Positions 1 to 13,000 of a DNA stretch of 64,000 nt are shown in pieces. The stretch spans positions 123,042-187,041 of the forward strand of contig JAFEMH010004899.1 of NCBI GenBank assembly GCA_022495995.1. The letters run 5' to 3'. The notes under the pieces were generated by a model, which was not told the DNA's origin, ran no database searches, and saw only the letters and a program-made list of their open reading frames with translations. This DNA comes from Adenophora triphylla var. japonica. Taxonomy: Eukaryota; Streptophyta; Magnoliopsida; Asterales; Campanulaceae. The translations under genes were made by a program, and so were the position numbers. Positions within the stretch are counted from its first letter, which is position 1, and every line of letters begins with the position of its first letter.

Positions 1-1
1 C

Positions 2-1993
2 AAGGATCCAATTCCCCAACCGCCTCCTTCTCAACCGCAACAAATCAAACCGCTTACCCAAACCCCTCCTCAATCTCCTATCCACTCCCATCATCCATCC
101 CCAGTAAAATCCCCTGCCAAAGCACCAACTCCTGAACCGCATTCTCCTCCTCAACCGCAAAGAGCTGCAACCGCTCAGGGGGAGAAACCAAAAAGGGTTA
201 AGCAGATTGCCCAGAAAAGGACCCCTATCAAAGGCCCCAAACGCTTTCTTCACCGCGTTTCTAAACAACCAACTCCTTCACCATCTTCATCCCATTCCAG
301 TTCCCCTTCCTCTACAAGTTCATCATCAAAATCCTCTACACAATCTCATTCTTCTTCTAGCCAGAACAAATCCCCAACTCCATCACCTCAACATTCCAAC
401 CGCTCCCCATCCATTCACCATTCAAACCGCGCCCAAACACCGCCTTACTCCCATCTCACTCCAGCCATCTCCATTTCTAACCAAAACCGCGAGCCTACTC
501 CACCTCCTGAAAATTCCCCTCCTCCTAAATCACCATCCCCTAACCGCGTCAATACTCCTCCACCTCCTCAAACTTCCCCCATTCCACAAACTACACCTAT
601 TCAACAGAAAACCCCCTCTGTTGAAATTCACACTACCAGTTCCTCCTCAAATTCCAACCCTATCACTTCTGGAATTCCAACCACAAATATTCCACCTCCT
701 CCTTCGACCGCACCCACTCAAACCGCACCAATTCCTACCTTCTCAACCGCACCTACAACTTTACCCCAAACACTACCTATTCCTCCATCAACCGCTTCTG
801 AATTCACTATCCCTGCCAGCCGTATATTTCAAACCCTCCTAAACCCTTTACCTCAAACCGCCCCTCCAACTCAATCTCAACCTCCTCCCTCAATTACCCA
901 AATTCCAACCCTTCAAACCGCTCCTTCTGACTACCTCCAAATTCTTTCCACCCTCCAACTGATTCAATCACAGTTGGTTGTAAACCAAGGCCATATGCTT
1001 AAACTCACTGAATCTAACATGGCCTTAACCGCATCCAATGCCAACCTTGAAGCCTCCAACCGCATCCTTCTTTCCAAAGTGGACTCTCAAGCCACTGAAC
1101 TGGCAATCATGAAAGCCCAAATGATTGATGCCATTAAGGGGGAGAGAGTTTCCACAGAAGCTGTCAAAACCGCAGCTACTGAGTGCTTTCAAGCGTTTAA
1201 AGAAGATTTAGCAAGAGGAGTGCTCAAAGCTATGGGTGATGCGGTTTCTAAGACTCAACTCCAAGAGATGCTTTCCAAGCTATCTGATGAGTTTGTTTCT
1301 TCAACCAATGCTGCTCTGATTTCTTTCATGAAAACTCTTGAAGATTCCCATCCTCAACCGCAACCGCAGCAAGCATCCACCTCAGCCGCCCCTACTCAAA
1401 CCGCGTTGGATGACTTGCAACTGAAAATCTTCACTGAACTGGACTCCCTAAAAGACAGAATAAATGTTGACCTCAACATTGTGGGAGACAGTATCAAGGA
1501 GCAGGTAACCACTTTTGATGGTGACATTTCCTTCAGATTTGAGAACCTCAAGGCAGGCTTCAACCTCAAGCTTGACAACTCCATCAAAGAATTGAAGTCC
1601 AATCTGAATGTAACAGTTGATCTGGACCCATTGAGAGATGCTCTATCTACTCAAACTGTGGCCATTCAGGATGAGATTTTCACTTTCTAGAATTCTTTGA
1701 AGGCCTGTATTGAAGGATTCACTACTCAGATCAAGGAGAGTGTTGATGCAAACTCTAGATCAGTTGATGCTGTTGGAACCGCTGCTGCTGAATCTGTAAC
1801 CGCACTTCGAACAGTTGAGACTACCCTTGCTAGACAGGTTGAAGACCTTAGAGCCCTCAGAAGAAATATCAGAGGTGAAAGCTCAGCCTTCAGACCTTCA
1901 GAACCGCAGCTGCCCCAGCAAGAAGTCAATCAAGCTAGAGAGCAAGCGCGCCATCAACATCAACCGCATCAGCACCGACCGCGTCAGCATTAG
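2..1993 (+). pseudogene. Proline-rich / coiled-coil ORF 3' of pol (env-like position), interrupted by one stop
   Basis: One frame is open from the window's left edge to a TAG at 1688-1690, then continues in the same frame to a TAG at 1991-1993. The simplest reading is one gene with a single nonsense change. The first ~300 visible codons are rich in Pro, Ser, Thr and Gln with no folded domain I recognise. From about 960 the protein becomes Ala/Leu/Lys/Glu-rich with heptad-like spacing, consistent with coiled coil. The end is Arg/Gln/His-rich. I see no convincing membrane segment or signal peptide, so 'env-like' refers only to position between pol and the 3' LTR, as in Sireviruses such as soybean SIRE1, whose extra ORF is described as proline-rich plus coiled-coil. 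The start is outside the window. The hexamer AACCGC occurs 25 times in this ORF, in all three frames. A non-retroviral captured gene fragment is the alternative. Confidence 0.55.
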
Positions 1994-2518
1994 GACTTCT
2001 CTTTTGTAATTCCTTTATCTTCTTTTTGCTGAACTCTTTTTGTTTTTGTTGGACCGCACTCCATGTATTTTTTGTCCAACTTTCTTTTTTTTTGAAACCT
2101 TTGTATTTTGCTTCTCTACCATTGTAAGTGTAACCGCATTGGTAGTAATGAAAAATGCATCATTGGTTCCAAAACCTTGTTCATATCAAACTGCTTGTTT
2201 GTAGAACAATGAAACCTCTTATGGTTTATAACCTCATTCAAATATTTTCTAACTTAAAATCACTATTTTGAATTGATGTTTAAACATTCAGTTTAAACCG
2301 CACTTTGAACTTAAACTCACAATTTCTTAAGTGCAGTGAATGCATTTCTATACCTTCCATATTGTAAGTATTTAACTTTCAGATAGTATAGAAATCTATA
2401 GCTTAAGCTAAGTGTGTGCATTGACTTGGGACATGAATTACCATGTTAATTCTTATGGACATGTTTTTACCAAGTACAATGTTTGCTTTAGTTATAGTAG
2501 GTAATGGCATCAATCAAA
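1994..2518 (+). other. 3' untranslated stretch of the copia-type element
   Basis: AT-rich, T-run-bearing sequence between the ORF stop and the polypurine tract, with no open frame of note. It carries two AACCGC copies (2132 and 2296) plus one related GACCGC (near 2053). Nothing else is recognised. Confidence 0.6.
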
Positions 2519-2529
2519 TAGGGGGAGAT
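2519..2529 (+). other. Polypurine tract (plus-strand primer site)
   Basis: TAGGGGGAGAT sits directly before the LTR start TGTTGG. A purine tract at this position is where plus-strand DNA synthesis begins in LTR retrotransposons. The 'gggggagattgttgg' arrangement is common in plant copia elements. Confidence 0.8.
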
Positions 2530-2741
2530 TGTTGGGTATGCATGTTTTAACCCTCCTATTTTGTATTAGATTTGATTGATACCATAACCTCCTGTCTATT
2601 TTAAGGACTTTAGGACCCTATGTAATGAAGCTTAGACTTCAATTTTTTAGCTAAGTCCATTTTATAGAATAGGTTAATCTTAGGCTTGAAGTATGGCACA
2701 AGACTCATTGGATGTAAGGTTGCAGTTCCAGCAGTGTTCAA

Positions 2742-2916
2742 AACCGCCCTTAGAACCGCACATGCAACCGCATGTATGATTCCTTGAATCTGATCAATGA
2801 ACTACCTCAGTGCAAACCGCTTGTTGAACCGCATCATTGCAGTTCATCTACAACCGCATCCTTGCAACCCCTTGGTGTAGCTAACCGCATGTTCCTAACC
2901 GCGTCTCACCAACCGC
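2742..2916 (+). repeat. Cluster of nine AACCGC motifs in the LTR U3 region
   Basis: AACCGC starts at 2742, 2754, 2766, 2815, 2827, 2852, 2883, 2897 and 2911, all on the plus strand. Several neighbours are 12-14 bp apart. The cluster lies about 300-470 bp upstream of the TATA box, a suitable place for an enhancer-like element. CAACCG and TAACCG fit the plant MYB core (YAACNG); that link is only a motif match. Confidence 0.6.
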
Positions 2917-3209
2917 ATCCAATGATTGGCTACTTAAAGTGAACAACTTTTTATCCGTTGGAATCCACGTCAGCAATATCAAAAGTCAACCACCATATCT
3001 TGTCACGTGATTCAATGTCAGAAAAGATCTGCAAGGATCTTGAAAAGGTGACAGGTGTCCTAACCTCATTGCTTGCAGCTGAAGCCTGATCAGCTTTATC
3101 TGCAGCAGCTGTACCAAAGGACAAAAGTGGTTGCTGTGGACCAATAGGATTGCATCAAGTACTGTCCTTACAACAGCTGTATCCAACGGCTAGTTTCTTG
3201 ATGCTTGGG

Positions 3210-3217
3210 TATAAATA
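3210..3217 (+). promoter_or_regulatory. TATA box of the copia-type LTR promoter
   Basis: TATAAATA lies about 680 bp into the LTR in a 'gggtataaatacccc' context typical of plant LTR promoters. Transcription would start about 25-35 bp downstream, marking the U3/R boundary near 3240-3250. Position and motif only. Confidence 0.6.
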
Positions 3218-3785
3218 CCCCCAATCTTCACCATTTGAAGATTGCTTGAGAATTTGAAAGTGGTGTGTTCATAGAAGCTGAAGCTCTGCCCAGAAATTAT
3301 TCAACCCTTTGAATCTTCATCTTCAAACTTCAAGAAATATTCCCCAGCCCAGAAATCAAGCCTTAACACTTTCAAGAATCATTGAGCTCTATATCTCACA
3401 GATTTAAAGAGCCTTGATCTTGTTCTCACACACTCACCTCACTTGTTTTAATCACATAGATTAAACACTTGAGATACACTGGTTATAGTTTTGGATTTGT
3501 TCTTCATAGCAAAGATTTTATTGTACTTTGTAATCTCTCAAATACTTAATATAAAATCTCTCTTAGAAATCCAAGACTAACCATCTTGGTAGTGGACGTA
3601 GATCGTTTATCGATTGAACCACTCCAAATATTGTGTTCTTACTTTCTGCATTTATATTTACTTGTGCTTACCAATTATCTTTCTGTTTCTCTGTTTGATC
3701 TTTATTTAGTTATCCATTATTGTGAAATAGTGTTTGGAGTTAACAAAGTCAAAACCTCACGTGTTTGTAAAACTGCACTTCCCAA

Positions 3786-3830
3786 AACCGCATATCAAAA
3801 CCGCAATTTACAAACCGCCTCTAAAACCGC
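3786..3830 (+). repeat. Cluster of four AACCGC motifs near the LTR 3' end
   Basis: Copies start at 3786, 3799, 3813 and 3825, spaced 13, 14 and 12 bp. They lie downstream of the predicted transcription start, so they would be in the R/U5 part of the transcript. The spacing resembles that of the upstream cluster. Confidence 0.6.
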
Positions 3831-4010
3831 TTTACACTCTATAATTCCGCTGTGCATTTTACACTATCACTTGCAGTCTGTTATCAACTGCAAGAGGATT
3901 TTGTAAGCAAGAGGTTTAGTTTTTAATAGAGGGCGAAAAATTTTAAACAGCTATTCACCCCCCCCCCTCTAGCTGTATTTTCACCCTTGTTGCCACCTTT
4001 GGGACCAACA

Positions 4011-7000
4011 CTCCTTTTTTCAAACAATCCAATAGAACATTTGAAATGATCCGCCTACCAAAAATTTGGCTCAAACGGAGGTCGTTTTCATGGTGAAAAT
4101 CACCATTTACGAAATTTTTTGATTCCCTAAAGGGGGTAGCTCACGCATTTTTGGGCTCCCGGGCACTAATAGCCAAATACCCTCCTTTTTTCAACCAATC
4201 CAATATAACATTTGAAAGGATCCTCCCACCAAAAATTTGGCTCAAACGGAGGTCGTTTTCATGGTGAAAATCACCATTTATGAAATATCCCGATTCGCCA
4301 AAGGGGGTAGTTCACGCATTTTTAGGCTCCCGAGCACTCATAGCAAAATACCCTCCTTTTTTCAACCAATCCAATAAAACATTTGAAAGGATCTGCCCAC
4401 CAAAAATTTGGCTCAAAAGGAGGTCGTTTTCATGGTGAAAATGACCATTTACGAAATTTCTCGATTCCCCAAAGGGGGTAGTACACGCATTTTTGGACTC
4501 CCGGGCACTAGTAGCCAAATACCCTCCTTTTTTCAACCAATCCAATAGAACATTTGAAAGGATCCGCCCACCAAAAATTTGGCTCAAATAGAGGTCGTTT
4601 TCATGGGGAAAATCACCATTTACGAAATTTTTTGATTCCCTAAAGGGGGTAGCTCACGCATTTTTGGGCTCCCGGGCACTAATAGCCAAATACCCTCCTT
4701 TTTTCAACCAATCCAATATAACATTTGAACGGATCCTCCAACCAAAAATTTGTCTCAAACGGAGGTCGTTTTCATGGTTAAAATCACCATCTACGAAATA
4801 TCCCGATTCGCCAAAGGGGGTAGTTTAAGCATTTTTAGGCTCCCGGGCACTCATAGAAAAATACCCTCATTTTTTTAACCAATCCAATAGAACATTTTAA
4901 AGGATCTGCCCACCAAAAATTTGGCTCAAACGGAGGTCATTTTCATGGGGAAAATCACCATTTACGAAATTTTCCGATTCCCCAAAGGGGGTAGCACACA
5001 CATTTTTTGGGCTTCCGGGAACTAGTAGCCAAATTACCTCCTTTTTTCAACCAATCCAATACAACATTTGAAAGGATCCGCCCACCAATAATTTGGCTCA
5101 AACGGAGGTCGTTTTCATGGTTAAAATCACCATTTACAAAATTTTCTGATTCCCTAAAGGGGGTAGCTCGTGCATTTTTGGGCTCCCGGACACTAGTATC
5201 CAAATACCCTCCTTTTTTCAACCAATCCAATATAAAATTTGAAAGGATCCGCCCACCAAAAATTTGGCTCAAACGGAGGTCGATTTCATGGTAAAAATCA
5301 TCATTTACGAAATATCCCGATTCGCCAAATGGGGTAGTTCACGCATTTTTAGGCTCCCGGGTACTCATAGCAAAATAGCCTCCTTTTTTCAACCAATCCA
5401 ATAGAACATTTGAAAGGATCTTCCCACCAAAAAGGCTCAAACGGAGGTCGTTTTCATTGTGAAAAAGACCATTTACGAAATTTCCCGATTCCCCAAAGGG
5501 GGTAGTACACGCATTTTTGGGCTCCCGGGAACTAGTAGCCAAATACCCTCCTTTTTTCAACCAATCCAATAGAACATTTGAAAGGATCCGCCCAACAAAA
5601 ATTTGGCTCAAACGGAGGTCGTTTTCATGGTGAAAATCACCATTTACGAAATTTTTTGATTCCCTAAAGGGGGTAGCTCACGCATTTTTGGGCTCCCGGG
5701 CACTAATAGCCAAATACCCTCCTTTTTTCAACCAATCCAATATAACATTTGAAAGGATCCGCCCACCAAAAATTTGGCTCAAACGGAGGTCGTTTTCATG
5801 GTGAAAATCACCATTTACGAAATATCCCGATTCGCCAAAGGGGGTAGTTCACGCATTTTTAGGCTCCCGAGAACTCATAGCAAAATACCCTCCTTTTTTC
5901 AACCAATCCAATAAAACATTTGAAAGGATCTGCCCACCAAAAATTTGGCTCAAAAGGAGGTCGTTTTCATGGTGAAAATGACAATTTACGAAATTTCTCG
6001 ATTCCCCAAAGGGGGTAGTACACGCATTTTTGGACTCTCGGGCAATAGTAGCCAAATACCCTCCTTTTTTCAACCAATCCAATATAACATTTGAAAGGAT
6101 CTGCCCACCAAAAATTTGGCTCAAACAGAGGTCATTTTCATAGAGAAAATCACCATTTACGAAATTTTTTGATTCCCTAAAGGGGGTAGCTCACGCATTT
6201 TTGGGCTCCCGGGAACTAATAGCCAAATACCCTCCTTTTTTCAACCAATCCAATATAACATTTGAACGGATCCTCCAACCAAAAATTTGTCTCAAACGGA
6301 GGTCGTTTTCAGGGTTAAAATCACCATCTACGAAATATCCCGATTCGCCAAAGGGGGTAGTTTAAGCATTTTTAGGCTCCCGGGCACTCATAGAAAAATA
6401 CCCTCCTTTTTTTAACTAATCCAATAGAACATTTTAAAGGATCCGCCCACCAAAAATTTGGCTCAAACGGAGGTCGTTTTCATGGTGAAAATGACCATTT
6501 ACGAAATTTTCCGATTCCCCAAAGGGGGTAGTACACGCATTTTTGGGCTCCCGAACACTAGTAGCCAAATACCCTCCTTCTTTCAACCAATCCAATATAA
6601 CATTTGAAATGATCCGCTAACCAAAAATTTGGCTCAAACGGAGGTCGTTTTCATGGTGAAAATGACCATTTACGAAATTTCCCGATTCCCCAAAGGGGGT
6701 AGTACATGCATTTTTGGGCTCCCGGGCTCTAGTTGCCAAATACCCTCCTTTTTTCAACCAATCCTATAAAACATTTGAAAGGATCCGTCCACCAAAAAAT
6801 TGGCTCAAACAGAGGTCGTTTTCATGGTGAAAATCACCATTTACGAAATTTTCTGATTCCCCAATGGGGGTAGCTCGCGCATTTTTGGGCTCCCGGGCAC
6901 TAGTAGCCAAATACCCTACTTTTTTCAACCAATCCAATATAACATTTGAAAGGATCCTCCCACAAAAAATTGGCTCAAACGGAGGTCGTTTTCATGGCGA

Positions 7001-10000
7001 AAATCACCATTTACGAAATTTCCCGATTCCCCAAAGGGGGTAGTTCACGCATTTTTGGGCTCCCGGGCACTAGGAGCCAAATACCCTCTTTTTTTTCAAC
7101 CAATCCAATATAACATTTTAAAGGATCCCCCCACAAAAAATTGGCTCAAACGGAGGTCGTTTTCATGGTGAAAATCACCATTTACGAAATTTCCCGATTC
7201 CCCAAAGGGGGGTAGTTCACGCATTTTTAGGCTCCTAGGCACACGTAACCAAATACCCTCCTTTTTTCAAACAATCCAATAGAACATTTGAAATGATCCG
7301 CCCACCAAAAATTTGGCTCAAACGGAGGTCGTTTTCATGGTGAAAATGACCATTTACGAAATTTCCCGATTCCCCAAAGGGGGTAGTACACTCATTTTTG
7401 GGCTCCCGGGCACTAGTAACCAAATACCCTCCTTCTTTCAACAAATCCAATATAACATTTGAAAGGATCCGCCCACCGAAAATTTGGCTCAAACGGAGGT
7501 CGTTTTCATGGTGAAATTGACCATTTACGAGCTCCCGGGAACTAGTAGCCAAATTCCCTCCTTTTTCAACCAATACAATAGAACATTTGAAAGGATCCGC
7601 CCACCAAAAATTTGGCTCAAACGGAGGTCGTTTTCATGGTGAAAATCACCATTTACGAAATATCCCGATTCGCCAAAAGGGGTAGTTCACGCATTTTTAG
7701 GCTCCCGGGCACTCATAGCAAAATACCCTCCTTTTTTCAACCAATCCAATAGAACATTTGAAAGGATCTGCCCACCAAAAATTTGGCTCAAAAGGAGGTC
7801 GTTTTCATGGTGAAAATGACCATTTACGAAATTTCTCGATTCCCCAAAGGGGGTAGTACACGCATTTTTGGGCTTCCGGGCACTAGTAGCCAAATACCCT
7901 CCTTTTTTCAACCAATCCAATAGAACATTTGAAAGGATCCGCCCACCAAAATTTTGGCTCAAACGGAGGTCGTTTTCATAGGGGAAATCACCATTTACGA
8001 AATTTTTTGATTCCTTAAAGGGGGTAGCTCACGCATTTTTGGGCTCCCGGGGACTAATAGCCAAATACCCTCTTTTTTTCAACCAATCCAATACAACATT
8101 TGAAAGGATCCTCCCACCAAAAATTTGGCTCAAACGGAGGTCGTTTTCATGGTTAAAATCACCATTTACAAAATTTTCTGATTCCCTAAAGGGGGTAGCT
8201 CGTGCATTTTTGGGCTCCCGGGCACTAGTATCCAAATACCCTCCTTTTTTCAACCAATCCAATATAAAATTTGAAAGGATCCGCCCACCAAAAATTTGGC
8301 TCAAACGGAGGTCGATTTCATGGTGAAAATCATCATTTACGAAATATCCCGATTCGCCAAAAGGGGTAGTTCACACATTTTTATTCTCCCGGGTACTCAT
8401 AGCAAAATAGCCTCCTTTTTTCAACCAATCCAATAGAACATTTGAAAGGATCTTCCCACCAAAAAGAATCAAACGGAGGTCGTTTTCATTGTGAAAATGA
8501 CCATTTACGATATTTCCTGATTCCCCAAAGGGGGTAGTACACGCATTTTTGGGCTCCCGGGCACTAGTAGCCAAATACCCTCCTTTTTTCAACCAATCCA
8601 ATAGAACATTTGAAAGGATCCGCCCACCAAAAATTTGGCTCAAACGGAGGTCGTTTTCATGGTGAAAATCACCATTTACGAAATTTTTTGATTCCCTAAA
8701 GGGGGTAGCTCACGCATTTTTGGGCTCCCGGTTACTAATAGCCAAATACCCTTCTTTTTTCAACCAATCCAATATAAAATTTGAAAGGATCCGCCCACCA
8801 AAAATTTGGCTCAAACGGAGGTCGATTTCATGGTGAAAATCATCATTTACGAAATATCCCGATTCGCCAAAGGGGGTAGTTCACGCATTTTTAGGCTCCC
8901 GGGCACTCTTAGCAAAATACCCTCCTTTTTTCAACCAATCCAATATAACATTTGAAATGATCCGCCCACCAAAAATTTGGCTAAAACGGAGGTCGTTTTC
9001 ATGGTTAAAATGACCATTTACGAAATTTCCCGATTCCTCAAAGGGTACCGTACACGCATTTTTGGGCTCCCGGGCTCTAGTTTCCAATTACCATCCTTTT
9101 TTCAACCAATCTAATAGAACATTTGAAAGGATCCGCCCACCAAAAATTTGGCTCAAACGGAGGTCGTTTTCATGGTGAAAATCACCATTTACGAAATTTT
9201 GTGATTCCCCAAAGGGGGTAGCTCGCGCATTTTTGGGCTCCCGGGCACTAGTAGATAAATACCCTCCTTTTTTCAACCAATCCAATATAACATTTGAAAC
9301 GATCCTCCCACCAAAAATTTGGCTCAAACGGAGGTCGTTTTCATGGTTAAAATCACCATTTACGAAATATCCCGATTCGCCAGAGGGGGTAGTTCACGCA
9401 TTTTTAGGCTCCCGGGCACTCATAGCAAAATACCCTCCTTTTTTCAATCAATCCAATAGAACATTTGAAAGGATCTGCCCACCAAAAATTTGGCTCAAAT
9501 GGAGGTCGTTTTCATGGTGAAAATCACCATTTACGAAATTTCCTGATTCCCCAAAGGGGGTAGTTCACGCATTTTTAGGCTCCTGGGCACTCGTAGCCAA
9601 ATACCCTCCTTTTTTAAACCAATGAAATATAACATTTGAAATGATCCGCCCACCAAAAATTTGGCTCAAACGGAGGTCGTTTTCATGGTGAAAATGACCA
9701 TTTACGAAATTTCCCGATTCCCCAAAGGGGGTAGTACACTCATTTTTGGGCTCCCGGGCACTAGTAGCCAAATACCATCCTTTTTTTCAACCAATCCAAT
9801 AGAACATTTGAAAGGATCCGCCCACCAAAAATTTGGCTCAAACGGAGGTCGTTTTCATGATGAAAATCACCATTTACAAAATATCCCGATTAGCCAAAGG
9901 GGGTAGTTCACGCATTTTTAGGCTCCCGAGCACTCATAGAAAAATACCATCCTTTTTTCAACCAATCCAATAGAACATTTGAAAGGATCTGCCCACCAAA

Positions 10001-13000
10001 AATTTGGCTCAAAAGGAGGTCGTTTTCATGGTGAAAAGGACCATTTACGAAATTTCTCGATTCCCCAAAGGGGGTAGTACACGCATTTTTGGGCTTCCAG
10101 GCACTAGTAGCCAAATACCCTCCTTTTTTCAACCAATCCAATAGAACATTTGAAAGGATCCGCCCACCAAAAATTTGGCTCAAACGGAGGTCGTTTTCAT
10201 GGGGGAAATCATCATTTACGAAATTTTTTGATTCCCTAAAGGGGGTAGCTCACGTATTTTTGGGCTCCCGGGGACTAATAGCCAAATACCCTCCTTTTTT
10301 CAACCAATGCAATATAACATTTGAAAGGATCCTCCCACAAAAAATTTGGCTCAAACGGAGGTCGTTTTCATGGTTAAAATCACCATTTACGAAATATCCC
10401 GATTCGCCAAAGGGGGTAGTTCACGCATTTTTAGGCTCTCGGGCACTCATAGCAAAATACCCTCCTTTTTTCAACCAATCCAATTGAACATTTGAAAGGA
10501 TCTTCCCACCAAAAATTTGGCTCAAACGGAGGTCGTTTTCATGGTGAAAATGACCATTTAAGAAATTTCCCGATTCCCCAAAGGGGGTAGTACACGCATT
10601 TTTGGGCTCCCGGGCACTAGTAGACAAATACCCTCCTTTTTTCAACCATTCCAATAGAACATTTAAAAGGATCCGCCCACCAAAAATTTGGCTCAAACGG
10701 AGGTCGTTTTCATGGAGAAAATCACTATTTACGAAATTTCCCGATTCCCCAAAGGGGGTAGCTCACGCATTTTTGGGCTTCCGGGAACTAGTAGCCAAAT
10801 TACCTCCTTTTTTCAACCAATCTAATTCAACATTTGAAAGGATCCGCCCACCAAAAATTTGGCTAAAACGGAGGTCGTTTTCATGGTGAAAATGACCATT
10901 TACGAAATTTCCCGATTCCCCAAAGGGGGTAGTACACGCATTTTTGGGCTCTAGTTTCCAAATACCCTCCTTTTTTCAACCAATCCAATAGAACATTTGA
11001 AAGGATCCGCCCACCAAAAATTTGGCTCAAACGGAGGTCGTTTTCATGGTGAAAATCACCATTTACGAAATTTTGTGATTCCCTAAAGGGGGTAGCTCGC
11101 GCATTTATGGGCTCCCGGGCACTAGTAGCCAAATACCCTCCTTTTTTCAACCAATCCAATATAACATTTGAAACGATCCTCCCACCAAAAATTTGGCTCA
11201 AACGGAGGTCGTTTTCATGGTTAAAATCACCATTTACGAAATATCCCGATTCGCTAAAGGGGGTAGTTCACGCATTTTTAGGCTCCCGGGCACTCATAGC
11301 TAAATACCTCCCTTTTTTCAACCAATCCAATAGAACATTTGAAAGGATCTGCCCACCAAAATTTTGGCTCAAACGGAGGTCGTTTTCATGGTGAAAATGA
11401 CCATTTACAAAATTTCCCGATTCCCCATAGGGGGTAGTACACGCATTTTTGGGCTCCCGGGCACTAGTAGCAAAATACCCTCCTTTTTTCAATCATTCCA
11501 ATAGAACATTTGAAAGGATCCGCCCACCAAAAATTTGGCTCAAACGGAGGTCGTTTTCATGGGGAAAATCACCATTTACGTCACGCATTTTTGGGCTTCC
11601 GGGAACTAGTAGCCAAATTACCTCCTTTTTTCAACCAATCCAATACAACATTTGAAAGGATCCGCCCACCAAAAATTTGGCTCAAACGGAGGTCGTTTTC
11701 ATGGTTAAAATCACCATTTACAAAATTTTCTGATTCCCTAAAGGGGGTAGCTCGTGCATTTTTGGGCTCCCGGGCACTAGTATCCAAATACCCTCCTTTT
11801 TTCAACCAATCCAATATAAAATTTGAAAGGATCCGCCCACCAAAAATTTGGCTCAAACGGAGGTCGATTTCATGGTGAAAATCATCATTTACGAAATATC
11901 CCGATTCGCCAAAGGGGGTAGTTCACGCATTTTTAGGCTCCCGGGTACTCATAGCAAAATAGCCTCCTTTTTTCAACCAATCCAATAGAACATTTGAAAG
12001 GATCTACCCACCAAAAATTTGGCTCAAACGGAGGTCGTTTTCATGGTGAAAATGACCATTTACGATATTTCCCGATTCCCCAAAGGGGGTAGTACACGCA
12101 TTTTTGGGCTCCCAGGCACTAGTAGCCAAATACCCTCCTTTTTTCAACCAATCCAATAGAACATTTGAAAGGATCCGCCCACCAACAATTTGGCTCAAAC
12201 GGAGGTCGTTTTCATGGTGAAAATCACCATTTACTAAATTTTCCGATTCGCCAAGGGGGTAATACATGCATTTTTGGACTCCCGAGCACTAATAGCCAAA
12301 TACCCTCCTTTTTTCAACCAATCCAATAGAACATTTGAAAGGATCCGCCCACCAAAAATTTGGCTCAAACGGAGGTCGTTTTCATGGTGAAAATCACCAT
12401 TTACGAAATTTCCCGATTCCCCAAAGGGGGTAGTACACGCATTTTTGGGCTCCCGGGCACTAGTAGCCAAATACCCTCCTTTTTCAACCAATCCAATATA
12501 ACATTTGAAAGGATCCTCCCACCAAAAATTTGGCTCAAACGGAGGTCGTTTTCATGGTGAAAATCACCATTTACGAAATTTCCCGATTTCCCAAAGGGGT
12601 AGTACACGCATTTTTGGGCTCCCGGGCACTAGTAGCCAAATACCCTCCTTTTTTCAACCAATCCAATAGAACATTTGAAAGGATCCGCCCACCAAAAATT
12701 TGGCTCAAACGGAGGTCGTTTTCATGGTGAAAATCACCATTTACGAAATTTCCCGATTCCCCAAAGGGGGTAGCTCACGCATTTTTGGGCTCCCGGGCAC
12801 TAGTAGCCAAATACCCTCTTTTTTCAACCAATCCAATATAACATTTGAAATGATCCGCCCACCAAAAATTTGGCTCAAACAGAGGTCATTTTCATGGTGA
12901 AAATCACAATTTACGAAATTTTCCGATTTCCCAAAGGGAGTATTACACACATTTTTGCGCTCCCGTGCACTAGTAGCCAAATACCCTCTTTTTTCAACCA

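Larger units (their letters stand above)
1..4010 (+). mobile_element. 3' part of a Ty1/copia-type (Sirevirus-like) LTR retrotransposon
   Basis: A long plus-strand ORF is followed by an untranslated stretch, a polypurine tract (GGGGGAGA) and an LTR that starts TGTTGG and ends CCAACA. This is the standard order at the 3' end of an LTR retrotransposon; gag-pol and the 5' LTR lie left of the window. The LTR end ('tttgggaccaaca'), the purine tract and an extra ORF between pol and the 3' LTR resemble Sirevirus-type copia elements. That lineage call is an inference, because no reverse transcriptase or integrase is visible here. The element abuts satellite DNA at 4011. The five bases CTCCT (4011-4015) are the expected target duplication, but the other copy is out of view. 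Confidence 0.8.
2530..4010 (+). mobile_element. 3' LTR of the copia-type element (1481 bp)
   Basis: The LTR begins TGTTGG after the purine tract and ends CCAACA, a perfect 6-bp terminal inverted repeat with the canonical TG...CA ends. It contains a plausible TATA box (TATAAATA at 3210-3217) downstream of 'ccaacggcta', a common plant copia promoter context. A C10 run lies at 3958-3967 near the end. Two groups of AACCGC occur, at 2742-2916 and 3786-3830. Satellite sequence starts at 4011. No second LTR is present in the window, so copy identity and age cannot be estimated. Short open frames inside it (for example 3586-3906) are not taken as genes. Confidence 0.8.

Noticed and set aside
207..842. 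211-codon plus frame overlapping the retrotransposon ORF
   Set aside because: It is in a different phase from the frame that stays open from the window edge to 1690. Its Leu/Pro/His-rich composition is a shadow of the Pro/Ser-rich coding sequence.
3586..3906. 106-codon frame in the copia-type LTR
   Set aside because: It is inside the R/U5 part of the LTR, has no domain, and overlaps the AACCGC cluster.
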